Below, piece after piece: positions 18,564 to 26,995 of a DNA stretch of 59,062 nucleotides. The stretch is taken from assembly GCA_026386955.1 (NCBI GenBank), contig JAPLMQ010000218.1, positions 1 to 59,062 on the forward strand. Direction: 5' to 3'. The DNA is from Planctomycetota bacterium (lineage in GTDB: Bacteria > Planctomycetota > Phycisphaerae > Phycisphaerales > Phycisphaeraceae). The notes under the pieces were generated by a model. That model saw nothing but the letters and a program-made list of their open reading frames with translations. It was not told where the DNA came from and did no database searches. A program made the position numbers and the translations under genes. How positions within the stretch are numbered: position 1 is the first letter of the stretch; every line of letters starts with the position of its first letter.

Positions 18564-19337
18564 GCGGTCGGCCCGACCTTCTCCATCTCCTACCGGCTCT
18601 CGCTCAACTCGGTCTTCGGCGACGCCGACGACATCGTCCTTGGCACCGAGACGATCTCCGCCGCGGTCGACAAGGTGGTGGGGACCTACACCAAGGCGCT
18701 CAGCTACACCGTGCCGGCGGCCACCGCGCCGGGCACCTACGTCGTCCTCGCCCAGCTCGACTCGCTCGCCGCCGTGGTCGAGTCGAACAAGGCCAACAAC
18801 CTCTTCGCCCCCGCGCCGGTGGTGGGCGTCGTCCGGCCCGACCTCTCCTGGAACAGCCTGACCACCGCCGCGGGGACCTCCGGGAAGATCTCGGTGACCC
18901 GCAGCTTCCAGGTCTCCAACGTGGCCATCACGCCCAACTTCACCCTCGACTACCGCATCTCGCTCAACGCCATCTACGGCGACGCCGACGACATCCTGCT
19001 CGGCAGCGAGACCATCTCCGCGGCGGCCGACAAGACGGTCGGCGCCAAGTCCAAGACGCTCAGCTTCACCCTCCCGACCCTGGTCGCGGGGCAGAGCTAC
19101 TACCTCTTCGCCAACCTCGACGCCGGCGGCGTGGTCGTGGAGTTGAACGAGTCCAACAACCTCTTCACCCGGTTCGGAACCGTGCCGACCTTCAGCACGG
19201 TGGTCGTCCCCTCGCAGATCGCGGGCGGCGCGACGCCGTCCTCCTCGGGCAGCCAGTCCGGCGGCGCGCAGTCGTCGCTGGCGTGGCTCAACGGCTCCGA
19301 GCCCAAGACGTTGGTCGACGTGCCTGTGATCGCCTAG
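18564..19337 (+). pseudogene. 3' end of the giant surface protein (CARDB-like repeats)
   Basis: This continues the same frame after the amber codon: the rest of the third CARDB-like repeat and a complete fourth (PDLSWNSLTTAAGTSGKISVTRSFQVS...YRISLNAIYGDADDILLG), then a Ser/Gly-rich linker (SSSGSQSGGAQSS) and the end VDVPVIA. The stop is TAG 19335-19337. A separate 220-codon protein starting at 18675 is possible on paper but would begin mid-domain. Intact, the whole gene would encode about 2975 aa. Confidence 0.75.
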
Positions 19338-19376
19338 GGCCTCGACTGCCCTCGGCTGGCTGACGGGGCGAGGCCC
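19337..19376 (+). terminator. Possible hairpin at the end of the giant gene
   Basis: GGGCCTCG (19337-19344) pairs with CGAGGCCC (19369-19376) immediately after the stop, and a second GC-rich inverted pair (GGCCCC/GGGGCC) overlaps its right arm. There is no U-tract. Confidence 0.3.
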
Positions 19377-19522
19377 CGTGGGGCCGGGGATGACCCGGGA
19401 ATGCAGGGCGCGGCGCCGGCCGGGGCGATTTCGCATGCGACGTCCCGCTTGCGCAACACAAGGCGCACTGGCTCCGGTTTCGCGGGCCATGACCACGCGG
19501 CGAACCTGCTAGACTCGCGCGC

Positions 19523-20743
19523 ATGCCCCAGGTCCTCGAACCTTCTCCCCCCGCCTCGGCCTCGCGCACGCTCACTTTCCGCGGCGTGCCGCTGCCCGCG
19601 CTGGCATTGCTCATCCTCGGCCCGCTGCTCGTCGCCATGATCAACCTGATGATCATGTTCGCCCTCACGCTGCAGGCCGTGCTGGCGGGAATTCCACCCA
19701 GGACGCAGGCCTGGATCGGCACCCTCTACGCCGCCGCCTACACCGTCAGCGCCTACCTCGCGGGACGCTGGACCAAGCCAAGCCGCGCCATGACGATGCT
19801 GGTCACCACCACCTTGGGCGCGTCCGCGATCGCGACCGCCGCGTTCCTCGCGCCGCCCTCGGGCCTCTGGCTGCCGCTCCTGCTCGGGACGCTGGTGGGC
19901 ATCAACGCGGGCCACTACTTCGTCCCGCTGCAGGCCCGCATGGGCGACGTGCAGGTCTTCCACACCGTGGCCTGGAGCGTCGCCTGCTACAACGCGTCGT
20001 GGGGAATGGGCGACGCGCTGGGCCCCTTCGTCGTGGGCGTGCTCAAGGGCTTGAGCGTCGGCTGGCTGGTGCTCGCGGCGTGGGCGATCGGCCTCTTCCA
20101 TCTCGCGCTGGTGGTCGCCGCGGCTCGTGCGCCTCATCCGGCCTCATCGACCCACGCCATGGCGTCGGCCTTCGCCTCGACCCGCCGCCAGCGGCTGGCC
20201 GCGTCGGCCGCCATGCTGGTCATCATCGCGATGTACCTCGGCCTGGTGATGACGCTCTACTCGGGCCTGGGGCACGCCCGCGGATGGTCGGAGCGGCAGA
20301 TCGGCCTGGGCTTGGCGGTGCTGGCGGTCCCCGTGCCGCTGACCGCCCCGCTCTTCGCGCTGCTGCGGCACAGGATGCAGCAGCCGTGGATCATGCTGGC
20401 GAGCATGGTCGTCTCGGCGGCGTCCATGGCCGCGCTCCCCATGACGGAAACGTGGCTGGGCTCGCTGGCCTGCCTCGCCGGCGCGGGGATCGGGCTCGCC
20501 TGCGTCGCGTTCCACGCCTTCTACTACTCCAACGCGGCGCCGACCGACCGGGCCCACGCCATCGGCGTCAACGAGAGCGTCGTCGGCCTGGGGTCCGTCG
20601 CCGGCCCGCTCGTGCTGGGGAACCTCGCGTGGACCGATTTCACGTCGGTGCTCCCCTACCGCGCCGCGGCCGGGGCGATCGCGCTGGTGGCGGCGGGCAT
20701 CGCCCTGGAATTCGCGTGGAGCCGCAGTCGAAAGAGGGAGTGA
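19523..20743 (+). CDS. MFS-type membrane transporter
   Basis: The product is 406 aa with about 12 hydrophobic helices in two halves, separated by a polar loop near residue 205 (APHPASSTHAMASAFASTRRQRLAA). It has the small-residue-rich helices and cytoplasmic basic loops (AGRWTKPSRAM; ALLRHRMQQPW) expected of the major facilitator superfamily. The substrate cannot be inferred. The start is ATG 19523. The gene converges with the PhyH gene, leaving 13 bp between stops. Confidence 0.78.
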   Translation: MPQVLEPSPPASASRTLTFRGVPLPALALLILGPLLVAMINLMIMFALTLQAVLAGIPPRTQAWIGTLYAAAYTVSAYLAGRWTKPSRAMTMLVTTTLGASAIATAAFLAPPSGLWLPLLLGTLVGINAGHYFVPLQARMGDVQVFHTVAWSVACYNASWGMGDALGPFVVGVLKGLSVGWLVLAAWAIGLFHLALVVAAARAPHPASSTHAMASAFASTRRQRLAASAAMLVIIAMYLGLVMTLYSGLGHARGWSERQIGLGLAVLAVPVPLTAPLFALLRHRMQQPWIMLASMVVSAASMAALPMTETWLGSLACLAGAGIGLACVAFHAFYYSNAAPTDRAHAIGVNESVVGLGSVAGPLVLGNLAWTDFTSVLPYRAAAGAIALVAAGIALEFAWSRSRKRE

Positions 20744-20756
20744 GCGGACCCCCGCT

Positions 20757-21632
20757 TCAGAACTCGCCTTCGTACTCGTACTGCGCCGCCCACTTCTCGT
20801 AGCTCTCGACGCGCGACGGGTCCGCCTTGCTGAAGCAGTAGTAGCCGCCCTTGCTCCTGCCGCGCAGCTCGGCGTTGCGGGCATCGAAGAAGCGGATGTC
20901 CAAGCTCCACCGCACGAGGTCCGACGTGTTGTCCAGCGAACGGTGGTAGGTCAGTTCGTTGAACATCAGCACGTCGCCGGGCTGCATCACGCAGGAGACG
21001 GGGTCGATGTCGCGGAGGTCCTCCGGCCCCAGGCCGACGAGGCCGTTGCGCTCGACCGTCACCATCGGCCGATAGCCCTGCTTGTGCGAGCCCCGCGCCA
21101 CCTGCAGGCAGCCGGAGTTCTCGTCGACGGGGACGAGCGGCATCCAGACGCTGATCTGCGGCGTGTCGATGCCGGGCACGTAGTTGGGGCTGTAGTGCGC
21201 GTCCTGGTGCCAGTCGATCGTCTGCTTGGTCTGCCGCGGGGCGCGCGGCCGGCCGTTCCACGTGCGTGAGGCCCAGAGTTCGTCTCCGACCAACGTCCGC
21301 ATCATGCCGACCATCGCCGAGTGCTGCCAGATCTTGTAGACCGCGGGGCTGGCGATGATCCGCCGCCACGAATTGGAGTAGGTCGCGGGCAACTGGTCGC
21401 GGAGCAGCCCGTAGCGTGTCTCAAACGAAGCGCCGGAGCAGCGGTCCTTGATCATGCCCTTGGCGAACCACTCCTGCGCCTGTTGCTCGACGGCCTGCTC
21501 GAAGACGGCGCGGAGGCCGGCAAGCGTCGCGGGATCAAGCACGCCGCGGACCAGCAGGAAGCCTTGGTCGGCGAACGAGGCCACCTGGGCGGGGGTGAGC
21601 GAGCCGGATAGGGACGGGGCCTGCGGGGTCAT
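20757..21632 (-). CDS. phytanoyl-CoA dioxygenase family (PhyH) Fe(II)/2-oxoglutarate oxygenase
   Basis: The product is 291 aa from ATG 21632, preceded by AGGAA; the open frame upstream is a shadow of the MDR gene. The metal triad is visible as DWHQDAHYSP (H142, D144) and TYHRSLDNTSDLVRWSLDIRF (H230), with R241 placed to bind 2-oxoglutarate. NELTYH and the GDVLMF turn are typical of PhyH proteins. It is last in an operon with an aldo/keto reductase and an MDR dehydrogenase (30-bp gap), so it probably hydroxylates a small molecule also handled by those reductases. The substrate is unknown. Confidence 0.85.
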   Translation of the reverse strand: MTPQAPSLSGSLTPAQVASFADQGFLLVRGVLDPATLAGLRAVFEQAVEQQAQEWFAKGMIKDRCSGASFETRYGLLRDQLPATYSNSWRRIIASPAVYKIWQHSAMVGMMRTLVGDELWASRTWNGRPRAPRQTKQTIDWHQDAHYSPNYVPGIDTPQISVWMPLVPVDENSGCLQVARGSHKQGYRPMVTVERNGLVGLGPEDLRDIDPVSCVMQPGDVLMFNELTYHRSLDNTSDLVRWSLDIRFFDARNAELRGRSKGGYYCFSKADPSRVESYEKWAAQYEYEGEF

Positions 21633-21661
21633 CGCTTGTGTTCCTGTGTGCAAAAACCGCG

Positions 21662-22633
21662 TCATTCCCAGGGAAGAAAGCAGACCTTGATCGCCTTGCG
21701 GGCCTCCAGCAGATCGACGCCCTCGCCGTAGCGCGACAGCGGCAGGCGGTGCGTGACCAGCGGCGCGAGGTTGAGCTTGCCGGCCGCGATCAGTTCCACC
21801 GCGTACTCGGCCGAGGCCCGGAAGTGGCCCTTGTAGCCGCACAGCCGCAGGCCGCCGTGCCGCGGGGCGTAGGTGTAGTCCTCGCGCTGAACGCCGAAGA
21901 GCGCGAGCGTGTCGATGGTCCGGTCCATGAGGAAGGCCACAGACGACCTCGCCCCAACGCAGTCGACCGCACTGTCGAGCCTGCAACTGCCCGAGGGACG
22001 GAGGGGAAACTCGGCCTCGCTGACGGCGGTCGGATCAAAACAGGCGTCGGCGCCCAAGCCCACCGCCACGACTCGCCGCTCCTCGACCGGGTCGAACCCG
22101 AACACGGAGGCGGCCCCCTCCGCGCGTGCCATCTGCAGGGCGATCAACCCCGCGGGCCCCATGCCGGTGATGCCCACGCGCCGGCCGCGGACGACGCCCA
22201 TGTCGCGCATCATCCGGAAGACGGTCGCCACGCACATCGCCAGTTCGATCGGCGCGACGGCCTCGGGCGATACGTTCGCGGGCACGCGGATGACGTTGTC
22301 CGCCAGGTGGACGACGAACTGGGCATAACAGCCTGGGCGATCATGCCCCGCGTCGCGCCAGGCGCTGACGCGGTCGCCCACGGCCAAGCCGGTGACGCCC
22401 GGCCCGATGGCGTCGACGAACCCGGTCGCCTCGTGGCCCGGCTGCCCCATCGTGTAGGGGTACTTGAATTGGTGGCCGATGAACATCGGGTCGTTGTGCC
22501 GCAGGTGGAGGTCCCATTGCGGGCACGTCGTCACAGCCTCGATGCGCATCCGCACCTGGCCCGGCCCCGGCTCGGGCAAGGGGACTTCCATCACCCGGAA
22601 CTCTTTGGGCGCGGTGACCTGCAGGATCTTCAC
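21662..22633 (-). CDS. MDR-family (zinc-type alcohol dehydrogenase-like) oxidoreductase
   Basis: The product is 323 aa from GTG 22633, with AAGGAG 8 bases upstream. The N-terminal GroES-like fold includes TTCPQWDLHL (Cys37) and GQPGHEATGFV (His67-Glu68), zinc/substrate residues of the family; the structural four-cysteine lobe is absent. The Rossmann part has GITGMGPAGLIALQMARAEGA, the nucleotide-binding loop. It probably oxidises or reduces an alcohol/ketone, for example a polyol or sugar. It is the middle gene of an AKR-MDR-PhyH operon with gaps of 44 and 30 bp. Confidence 0.85.
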   Translation of the reverse strand: MKILQVTAPKEFRVMEVPLPEPGPGQVRMRIEAVTTCPQWDLHLRHNDPMFIGHQFKYPYTMGQPGHEATGFVDAIGPGVTGLAVGDRVSAWRDAGHDRPGCYAQFVVHLADNVIRVPANVSPEAVAPIELAMCVATVFRMMRDMGVVRGRRVGITGMGPAGLIALQMARAEGAASVFGFDPVEERRVVAVGLGADACFDPTAVSEAEFPLRPSGSCRLDSAVDCVGARSSVAFLMDRTIDTLALFGVQREDYTYAPRHGGLRLCGYKGHFRASAEYAVELIAAGKLNLAPLVTHRLPLSRYGEGVDLLEARKAIKVCFLPWE

Positions 22634-22677
22634 GGCCAGGCTCCTTCATCGTTGGCGAACGACCGCGGCGACCTCGC

Positions 22678-23625
22678 TCATCGTACTTGACGGGAAATCC
22701 CGCTGAAAAGCTCGCGCAGCCGGCTCATCTGGGCGGGACCGAGATACGGCGGATCGACGGCGCGCAGGTTCTCCTGCAGCCTCGCCGCCGTGCGAACGCC
22801 CACGCAGCAGGTGCCGACATCGTGCCCGAGCACGTAGCGCAGGCCGGCTTCGGGGACGGAATGGGGACGCAGGAAATCGAGCAACTCCGCCTGGGTGTAA
22901 GGCGGGCGAGAAGGGAGATTGCCCTCGGCGACATGCCGCCTGACGCACTCCAGCGCCGCCGTCGTGCTGACCAGCCCCGATTCCTTCGACGCCTGGTTGA
23001 GCGGCATCATGACGACGGTGCCCACGTCGTGCTGGTGACACAGCGGCAGCACCGACTCCACGGCCGTCTGCAGCAGGAAGTTGATCGTCAGCATCACCAC
23101 GTCGAAGGCGCCGGTCGGCACGGCGCGCTGGAGCACTTGGTGCGTGCCGTCGCCTTCGGAGAGTTCGCTGATGCCGATGAAGCGCACCTTTCCCTGGTCG
23201 CGCAGCTTCACCATCGCGTCGTAGCAGCCGTCGTTCATGAAGCGGTCGAGGGTCGCGAGCGAGCGGATGCCGTGGCCAAGGAGGATGTCGAGCCTGTCGC
23301 GCCGCAGCCGGCGCAGGCTTTCCTCCGCCGAGGCGACGAGCCGCTGCGGGCTGCCCGTGTAGTGGGCGTCCGTGGCGTGGCTGTCGTAGGGGCGGTACTT
23401 GGTCTCGACGAGGATCTCGTCGTGGCCGACCAGGGCTTGGCCCAGGACGGTCTCGCTCAAGCCGTCGTCATAGCTCTCGGCCGTGTCGATGAAGTTGATG
23501 CCCGCGCCGATGACCGCGTGCACGGTCTGGATGAACTGGGCAGGGTCCTGCGCGGCCCCGCGCGCGGCGCCAAAGCTGAGTTCGGAGACGTTCAGGCCGG
23601 TTCGGCCCAATCGGCGGTATCGCAT
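22678..23625 (-). CDS. aldo/keto reductase
   Basis: The product is 315 aa. It opens with MRYRRLGRTGLNVSELSFGA, the classic AKR start. The catalytic tetrad is present: D47 (NFIDTAESYDDG), Y52, K76 (VETKYRP) and H118 (LLGHGIR). GKVRFIGISE is the usual strand before the cofactor site. It reduces carbonyl groups with NAD(P)H. It is first of three oxidoreductase genes on the minus strand, and the promoter probably lies in the 112 bp up to the DUF1415 gene. Confidence 0.88.
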   Translation of the reverse strand: MRYRRLGRTGLNVSELSFGAARGAAQDPAQFIQTVHAVIGAGINFIDTAESYDDGLSETVLGQALVGHDEILVETKYRPYDSHATDAHYTGSPQRLVASAEESLRRLRRDRLDILLGHGIRSLATLDRFMNDGCYDAMVKLRDQGKVRFIGISELSEGDGTHQVLQRAVPTGAFDVVMLTINFLLQTAVESVLPLCHQHDVGTVVMMPLNQASKESGLVSTTAALECVRRHVAEGNLPSRPPYTQAELLDFLRPHSVPEAGLRYVLGHDVGTCCVGVRTAARLQENLRAVDPPYLGPAQMSRLRELFSGISRQVR

Positions 23626-23737
23626 GGCGAAGGCTCGGTTCTATCGCAGGGGGGAGGACCTCATCGCGACGGAAGTTTACCTGAGGCGAGGGCCGCGCAT
23701 TGGGCAATGCCCTTGCGTGGGCCGCCCGAATTGGGCG

Positions 23738-24292
23738 TCACGGCGCATCCGTTTTTTCTTCGAGCAACTTCAGAAGTTTTTCCCGCCCCAGGGTGTTCAA
23801 CGCCTTGATGTTGCGGCGCGGAATGTCGGCCAGCGTCTGGGGATCCTCGGCCACTTCCTCGACGCTCACTTCCCGGAGCAGGTGCAGCATCGGGTAAGGG
23901 GACCGGTTCGTGTAGTTCTGGACGGCGTCGGCCGGCACGCCCGCGAACTGGTAATCGGGATGGAAGCTCGCGATCTGAATGACGCCAGTGAAGCCCAGCC
24001 GCTCGACCAGGTCGTCGGCCTCGCCCAGGAAGTCGTTGTAGTCGAGGAAGTCCCTCATCGCCGCGGGGTGGATGAGCAGCGTCGTCTCGACGCTCTCCCG
24101 CGGCGCGGCAGCCAAGGCCTTCAATTCCTCGGCGAGCGCCGCCAGCAGGTCCGTCCCCTCGCGAGCCTCGGTGACGACGTAGCGGATCGTCTCTTCGCGG
24201 AAGGCCTTGCGGGCGAAGGGGCAGAGGTTCAGACCGATGACGATCGACGCGATCCAGCGGCGGGTGTCGTCGACGACGGGTTGATGCTCCAT
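23738..24292 (-). CDS. DUF1415-family protein
   Basis: The product is 184 aa, from ATG 24292 (MEHQPVVDDTRRWI). The segment WIASIVIGLNLCPFARKAF near the N-terminus, LIHPAAMRDFLDYNDFL in the middle and the ending NRSPYPMLHLLREVSVEEV are hallmarks of DUF1415, a small cytosolic family of unknown function. LCPFA places one conserved Cys early. An upstream frame from GTG 24349 adds 19 residues of low plausibility. It stands apart from the AKR operon and is divergent from the opine-dehydrogenase gene. Confidence 0.8.
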   Translation of the reverse strand: MEHQPVVDDTRRWIASIVIGLNLCPFARKAFREETIRYVVTEAREGTDLLAALAEELKALAAAPRESVETTLLIHPAAMRDFLDYNDFLGEADDLVERLGFTGVIQIASFHPDYQFAGVPADAVQNYTNRSPYPMLHLLREVSVEEVAEDPQTLADIPRRNIKALNTLGREKLLKLLEEKTDAP

Positions 24293-24523
24293 GGTTCGGA
24301 GGCTCCGAGCCGGGCTCTGTTGAGGCGAAGGCTGAGACAGCGCGATCACACGGCCAAGTCACGGGCAATCATACATGGCGGCTTGTGCGGCCGGCACCTG
24401 TCGCCAAACCTCGGCTGCCGAAGCATTCCGGCACTCATCGACGCAGGTCGCCGCGGTAACATGCATCGCACGGATTGATCGCCGCGGCCCGCACTACCCC
24501 GCCAACCCATCGAGACCCCACCC

Positions 24524-25645
24524 ATGCCCAAACCCATCAAGGTCGCCGTCTGCGGCGGCGGACGCGGCGGCACCGCCCTCGCCGCGGATCTCACGTTCAT
24601 GGGCTGCCGCGTCAATCTCTTCGAGCTGCCGCGCTTCGCCGCCTCGCTCGAAGCCATCCGCCAGCGCGGCGGCGTCGAGCTCACCGGCGACACGCAGTCC
24701 GGCAAGACCGGCCTCGCCCGCTTCAACGCCGTGACGACCGACGCCGAGGAGGCCGTGAGGGGCGTCGACCTGATCCTCCTGCCCGTGCCGGCCTTCGGGC
24801 ACCAGGCCTTCTTCGAGGCCATCGCGCCGCACCTCCGGCCGGGGCAATCCATCCTCGTCAACACCTGCTACTGGGCCTGCCTCCGCTTCGCGCCCCTGCT
24901 CAAGAAGATCGGGATCTTCGACGAGATCACCCTTGCCGAGGCGCTCATTCTCCCCTACGCGAGCAACGTCGTCGGCCCGGCCCAGACCTTCATCCACCGC
25001 ACCAAGAAGCAGGACATCGCCCTCGCGGCCTTCCCCGCGACCAAGACCGACCAAATCCTCGAGATGGTGTGGGCCTTTTACCCGCAGCACAAGAAGGCCC
25101 CGAACGTGCTCTGGACCAACTTGGGCAACCTCAACACGCCCATCCACGCCCCGCTCACCATCCCGATCGCCGGCATGCTCTTCGACCGCTTCACCGACGG
25201 CAGGCAGGGCGGCGCGAAGTTCTACGGCGAGGCGACCACGCCCGGCGCGCTGCTCGTGGCAGCCTACGACCGCGAGCGCCTCGCGATCGGCAAGGCGCTG
25301 GGCGTCGAACTCCAAACCGAGGAGGAGATGATGTTCCGCATGTACGGCTACAAGGGCAAGGACCTCGCCGACGCCATGCGGAAATCGGAGCATGCCGACA
25401 TGTTCACCGACGTGGCCTTCCACCACGGGCTCCTTCTGGAGGACCTCCGCTATTTCTACGTCTCGATGGCGGAGCTCGGCGAGGAGCTGGGCATCCCCAC
25501 GCCGGTGACGCGCTCGATCCTGACGGTGATGAGCACCATGGTCGGCATCGACTACACGCAGGAGGCCACGACGCTCAAGGACATCGGCCTGGCCGGGCTG
25601 AGCGCCGAAGAGATGGTCCGCTTCGTCACCACCGGGAAGGCGTGA
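24524..25645 (+). CDS. NAD(P)-dependent octopine/nopaline dehydrogenase-family protein
   Basis: The product is 373 aa. The N-terminal Rossmann motif is VAVCGGGRGGTALAADL (8-24). The middle has NTCYWACLRF and ALILPYASNVVGPAQTFIHRTKKQ. The C-terminal helical domain contains NTPIHAPLTIPIAGM, where the family has its catalytic His, and Asp/Arg-rich helices. Family members reductively join an amino acid to a 2-oxo acid, or work as related dehydrogenases. Its gene converges with the GT4 gene with only 7 bp between stops. The actual opine, if any, is unknown. Confidence 0.82.
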   Translation: MPKPIKVAVCGGGRGGTALAADLTFMGCRVNLFELPRFAASLEAIRQRGGVELTGDTQSGKTGLARFNAVTTDAEEAVRGVDLILLPVPAFGHQAFFEAIAPHLRPGQSILVNTCYWACLRFAPLLKKIGIFDEITLAEALILPYASNVVGPAQTFIHRTKKQDIALAAFPATKTDQILEMVWAFYPQHKKAPNVLWTNLGNLNTPIHAPLTIPIAGMLFDRFTDGRQGGAKFYGEATTPGALLVAAYDRERLAIGKALGVELQTEEEMMFRMYGYKGKDLADAMRKSEHADMFTDVAFHHGLLLEDLRYFYVSMAELGEELGIPTPVTRSILTVMSTMVGIDYTQEATTLKDIGLAGLSAEEMVRFVTTGKA

Positions 25646-25652
25646 GGGCGCG

Positions 25653-26780
25653 TCAACGCGAATCGAGGGCCTGCAGGCAGGACCGCTCATAGCCTTCGAC
25701 CATCGAGGCCAGGGGAAAATCGTTCCGCCGGCGCAACGCCGCTGTGCGCAGGGGCGAGAGGTCGGCCTCGATCATCGCCCGCATCGCGCCGGCCAGGTCG
25801 TCGACATTGTCGCTCTCGAACATCCGCCCCCAGCCGCCGCTGCCGACCTGTTGCAGGTGGCCCCCGATGGCGCTGGCCAGGACCGGCAGCCCGCTCGCCA
25901 TCGCCTCCAGCACCACGTTGCCGAACGACTCCTCCCGACTGGTGGCGACGAGGAACATCGCCCGGTCCAGCATGCGGTATTTCTCCGCGCCGACCGTGGG
26001 CCCGACCAGCTTGACGATGCGGTCCAGCCCGGCCGCGTGGACCTGCGCGCGGAGTTGTTCGTCGTCCTTGCCCCCGCCGGCGATAACGTAGCGCAGCCCG
26101 CGCCGCTCGAACAGCTCCCGCAGTCGGGCGACGGCGAGGACCGCCAGCGCCTGGTTCTTGTTGGGGTGGAGCTTGGCCAGGTGGAGGACGAAGGGCTCCT
26201 CGGCCAACAACGGCGTCGCCACGGAGCGCGACGCCGCGAGCAACCGGTCGTGCTCGGCCGCGTCGATGCCGTTGAAGACCAGGTCGATCGGCGGCGGATT
26301 GGAGCCGACCAGTTCCCGCACGCGCGCCGCGGCCCAATCGCTGATCGCCACGATGCGGTCGGCGTGGCGATACCCCTCGGCGATCATCCCCGACACCCGC
26401 GGCTTGCGGAGGTTGTGGTACTGCAGGCAAAGGTCGCTCCCACGCGGGCTCGCCACGACCTTGAATTTCACCCAGCGGCGGAGACGGGCGGCGACATAGC
26501 CTGTGGGGTAGGAATCGAACGCCAACACCACGTCGAAGGGATGGCGGCGGTGATGCCGCCACAACGAGGCCATAAACGTCTCGGCGCAAAGATGCATCAT
26601 CGGAGGGCGGCGGTAGCGCTCCACGACGTAGGGCAGTTCGGGGCGCGGGCCCGGGGCCGCCTGGGCCAAGGCGGACACGTCATGTCCCCGCGCCTGCAAC
26701 CCGCGCAGGATCAGGTCCGCGTCGCGGTCGGCGCCGCCGATCAGCGGCGGCAGATGGGGGGTGAACAAACAGACCCGCAT
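25653..26780 (-). CDS. GT4-type glycosyltransferase
   Basis: The product is 375 aa from ATG 26780, with AGGAAG 8 bases upstream. Marks of a GT-B retaining enzyme: the N-terminal Gly-rich loop PHLPPLIGGADRDA, VFNGID before the C-terminal domain, HLAKLHPNKNQ, and the donor-site motif EESFGNVVLEAMASGLPVLAS with the E-x7-E pair. It probably moves a hexose from a nucleotide sugar to a cell-surface or small-molecule acceptor. It is the last gene on the same strand as the NRPS-like cluster, 215 bp away, so a role as tailoring enzyme is possible but unproven. Confidence 0.85.
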   Translation of the reverse strand: MRVCLFTPHLPPLIGGADRDADLILRGLQARGHDVSALAQAAPGPRPELPYVVERYRRPPMMHLCAETFMASLWRHHRRHPFDVVLAFDSYPTGYVAARLRRWVKFKVVASPRGSDLCLQYHNLRKPRVSGMIAEGYRHADRIVAISDWAAARVRELVGSNPPPIDLVFNGIDAAEHDRLLAASRSVATPLLAEEPFVLHLAKLHPNKNQALAVLAVARLRELFERRGLRYVIAGGGKDDEQLRAQVHAAGLDRIVKLVGPTVGAEKYRMLDRAMFLVATSREESFGNVVLEAMASGLPVLASAIGGHLQQVGSGGWGRMFESDNVDDLAGAMRAMIEADLSPLRTAALRRRNDFPLASMVEGYERSCLQALDSR

Positions 26781-26995
26781 GGTGCGGACTTCCTGTCAAC
26801 GGCACCGGCCAAAAGGCCCGCGCCGAGATGCCTCGTTCAACGTTCGATCGTCGATTCCACCCACTGATCACCCAACCGATGACGACTTGCTGTGGACGTC
26901 GCCTGAATGCCGCAAGCGTACGGCAAATCCATCTTCCCCGCGTTGGAGTTCGCCGCGTCGAATGCGAACGCCATCACCCCAGCCGCCTCGTGGCT

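Noticed and set aside
16854..19496. A minus-strand open frame of 880 codons opposite the giant surface protein
   Set aside because: Low-complexity Asp/Gly/Arg/His composition and no domain; the plus strand has recognisable Calx-beta and CARDB-like repeats.
21633..21986. An N-terminal extension of the PhyH protein to 21986
   Set aside because: It is a shadow of the MDR gene; ATG 21632 has its own ribosome site and starts the normal PhyH N-terminus.
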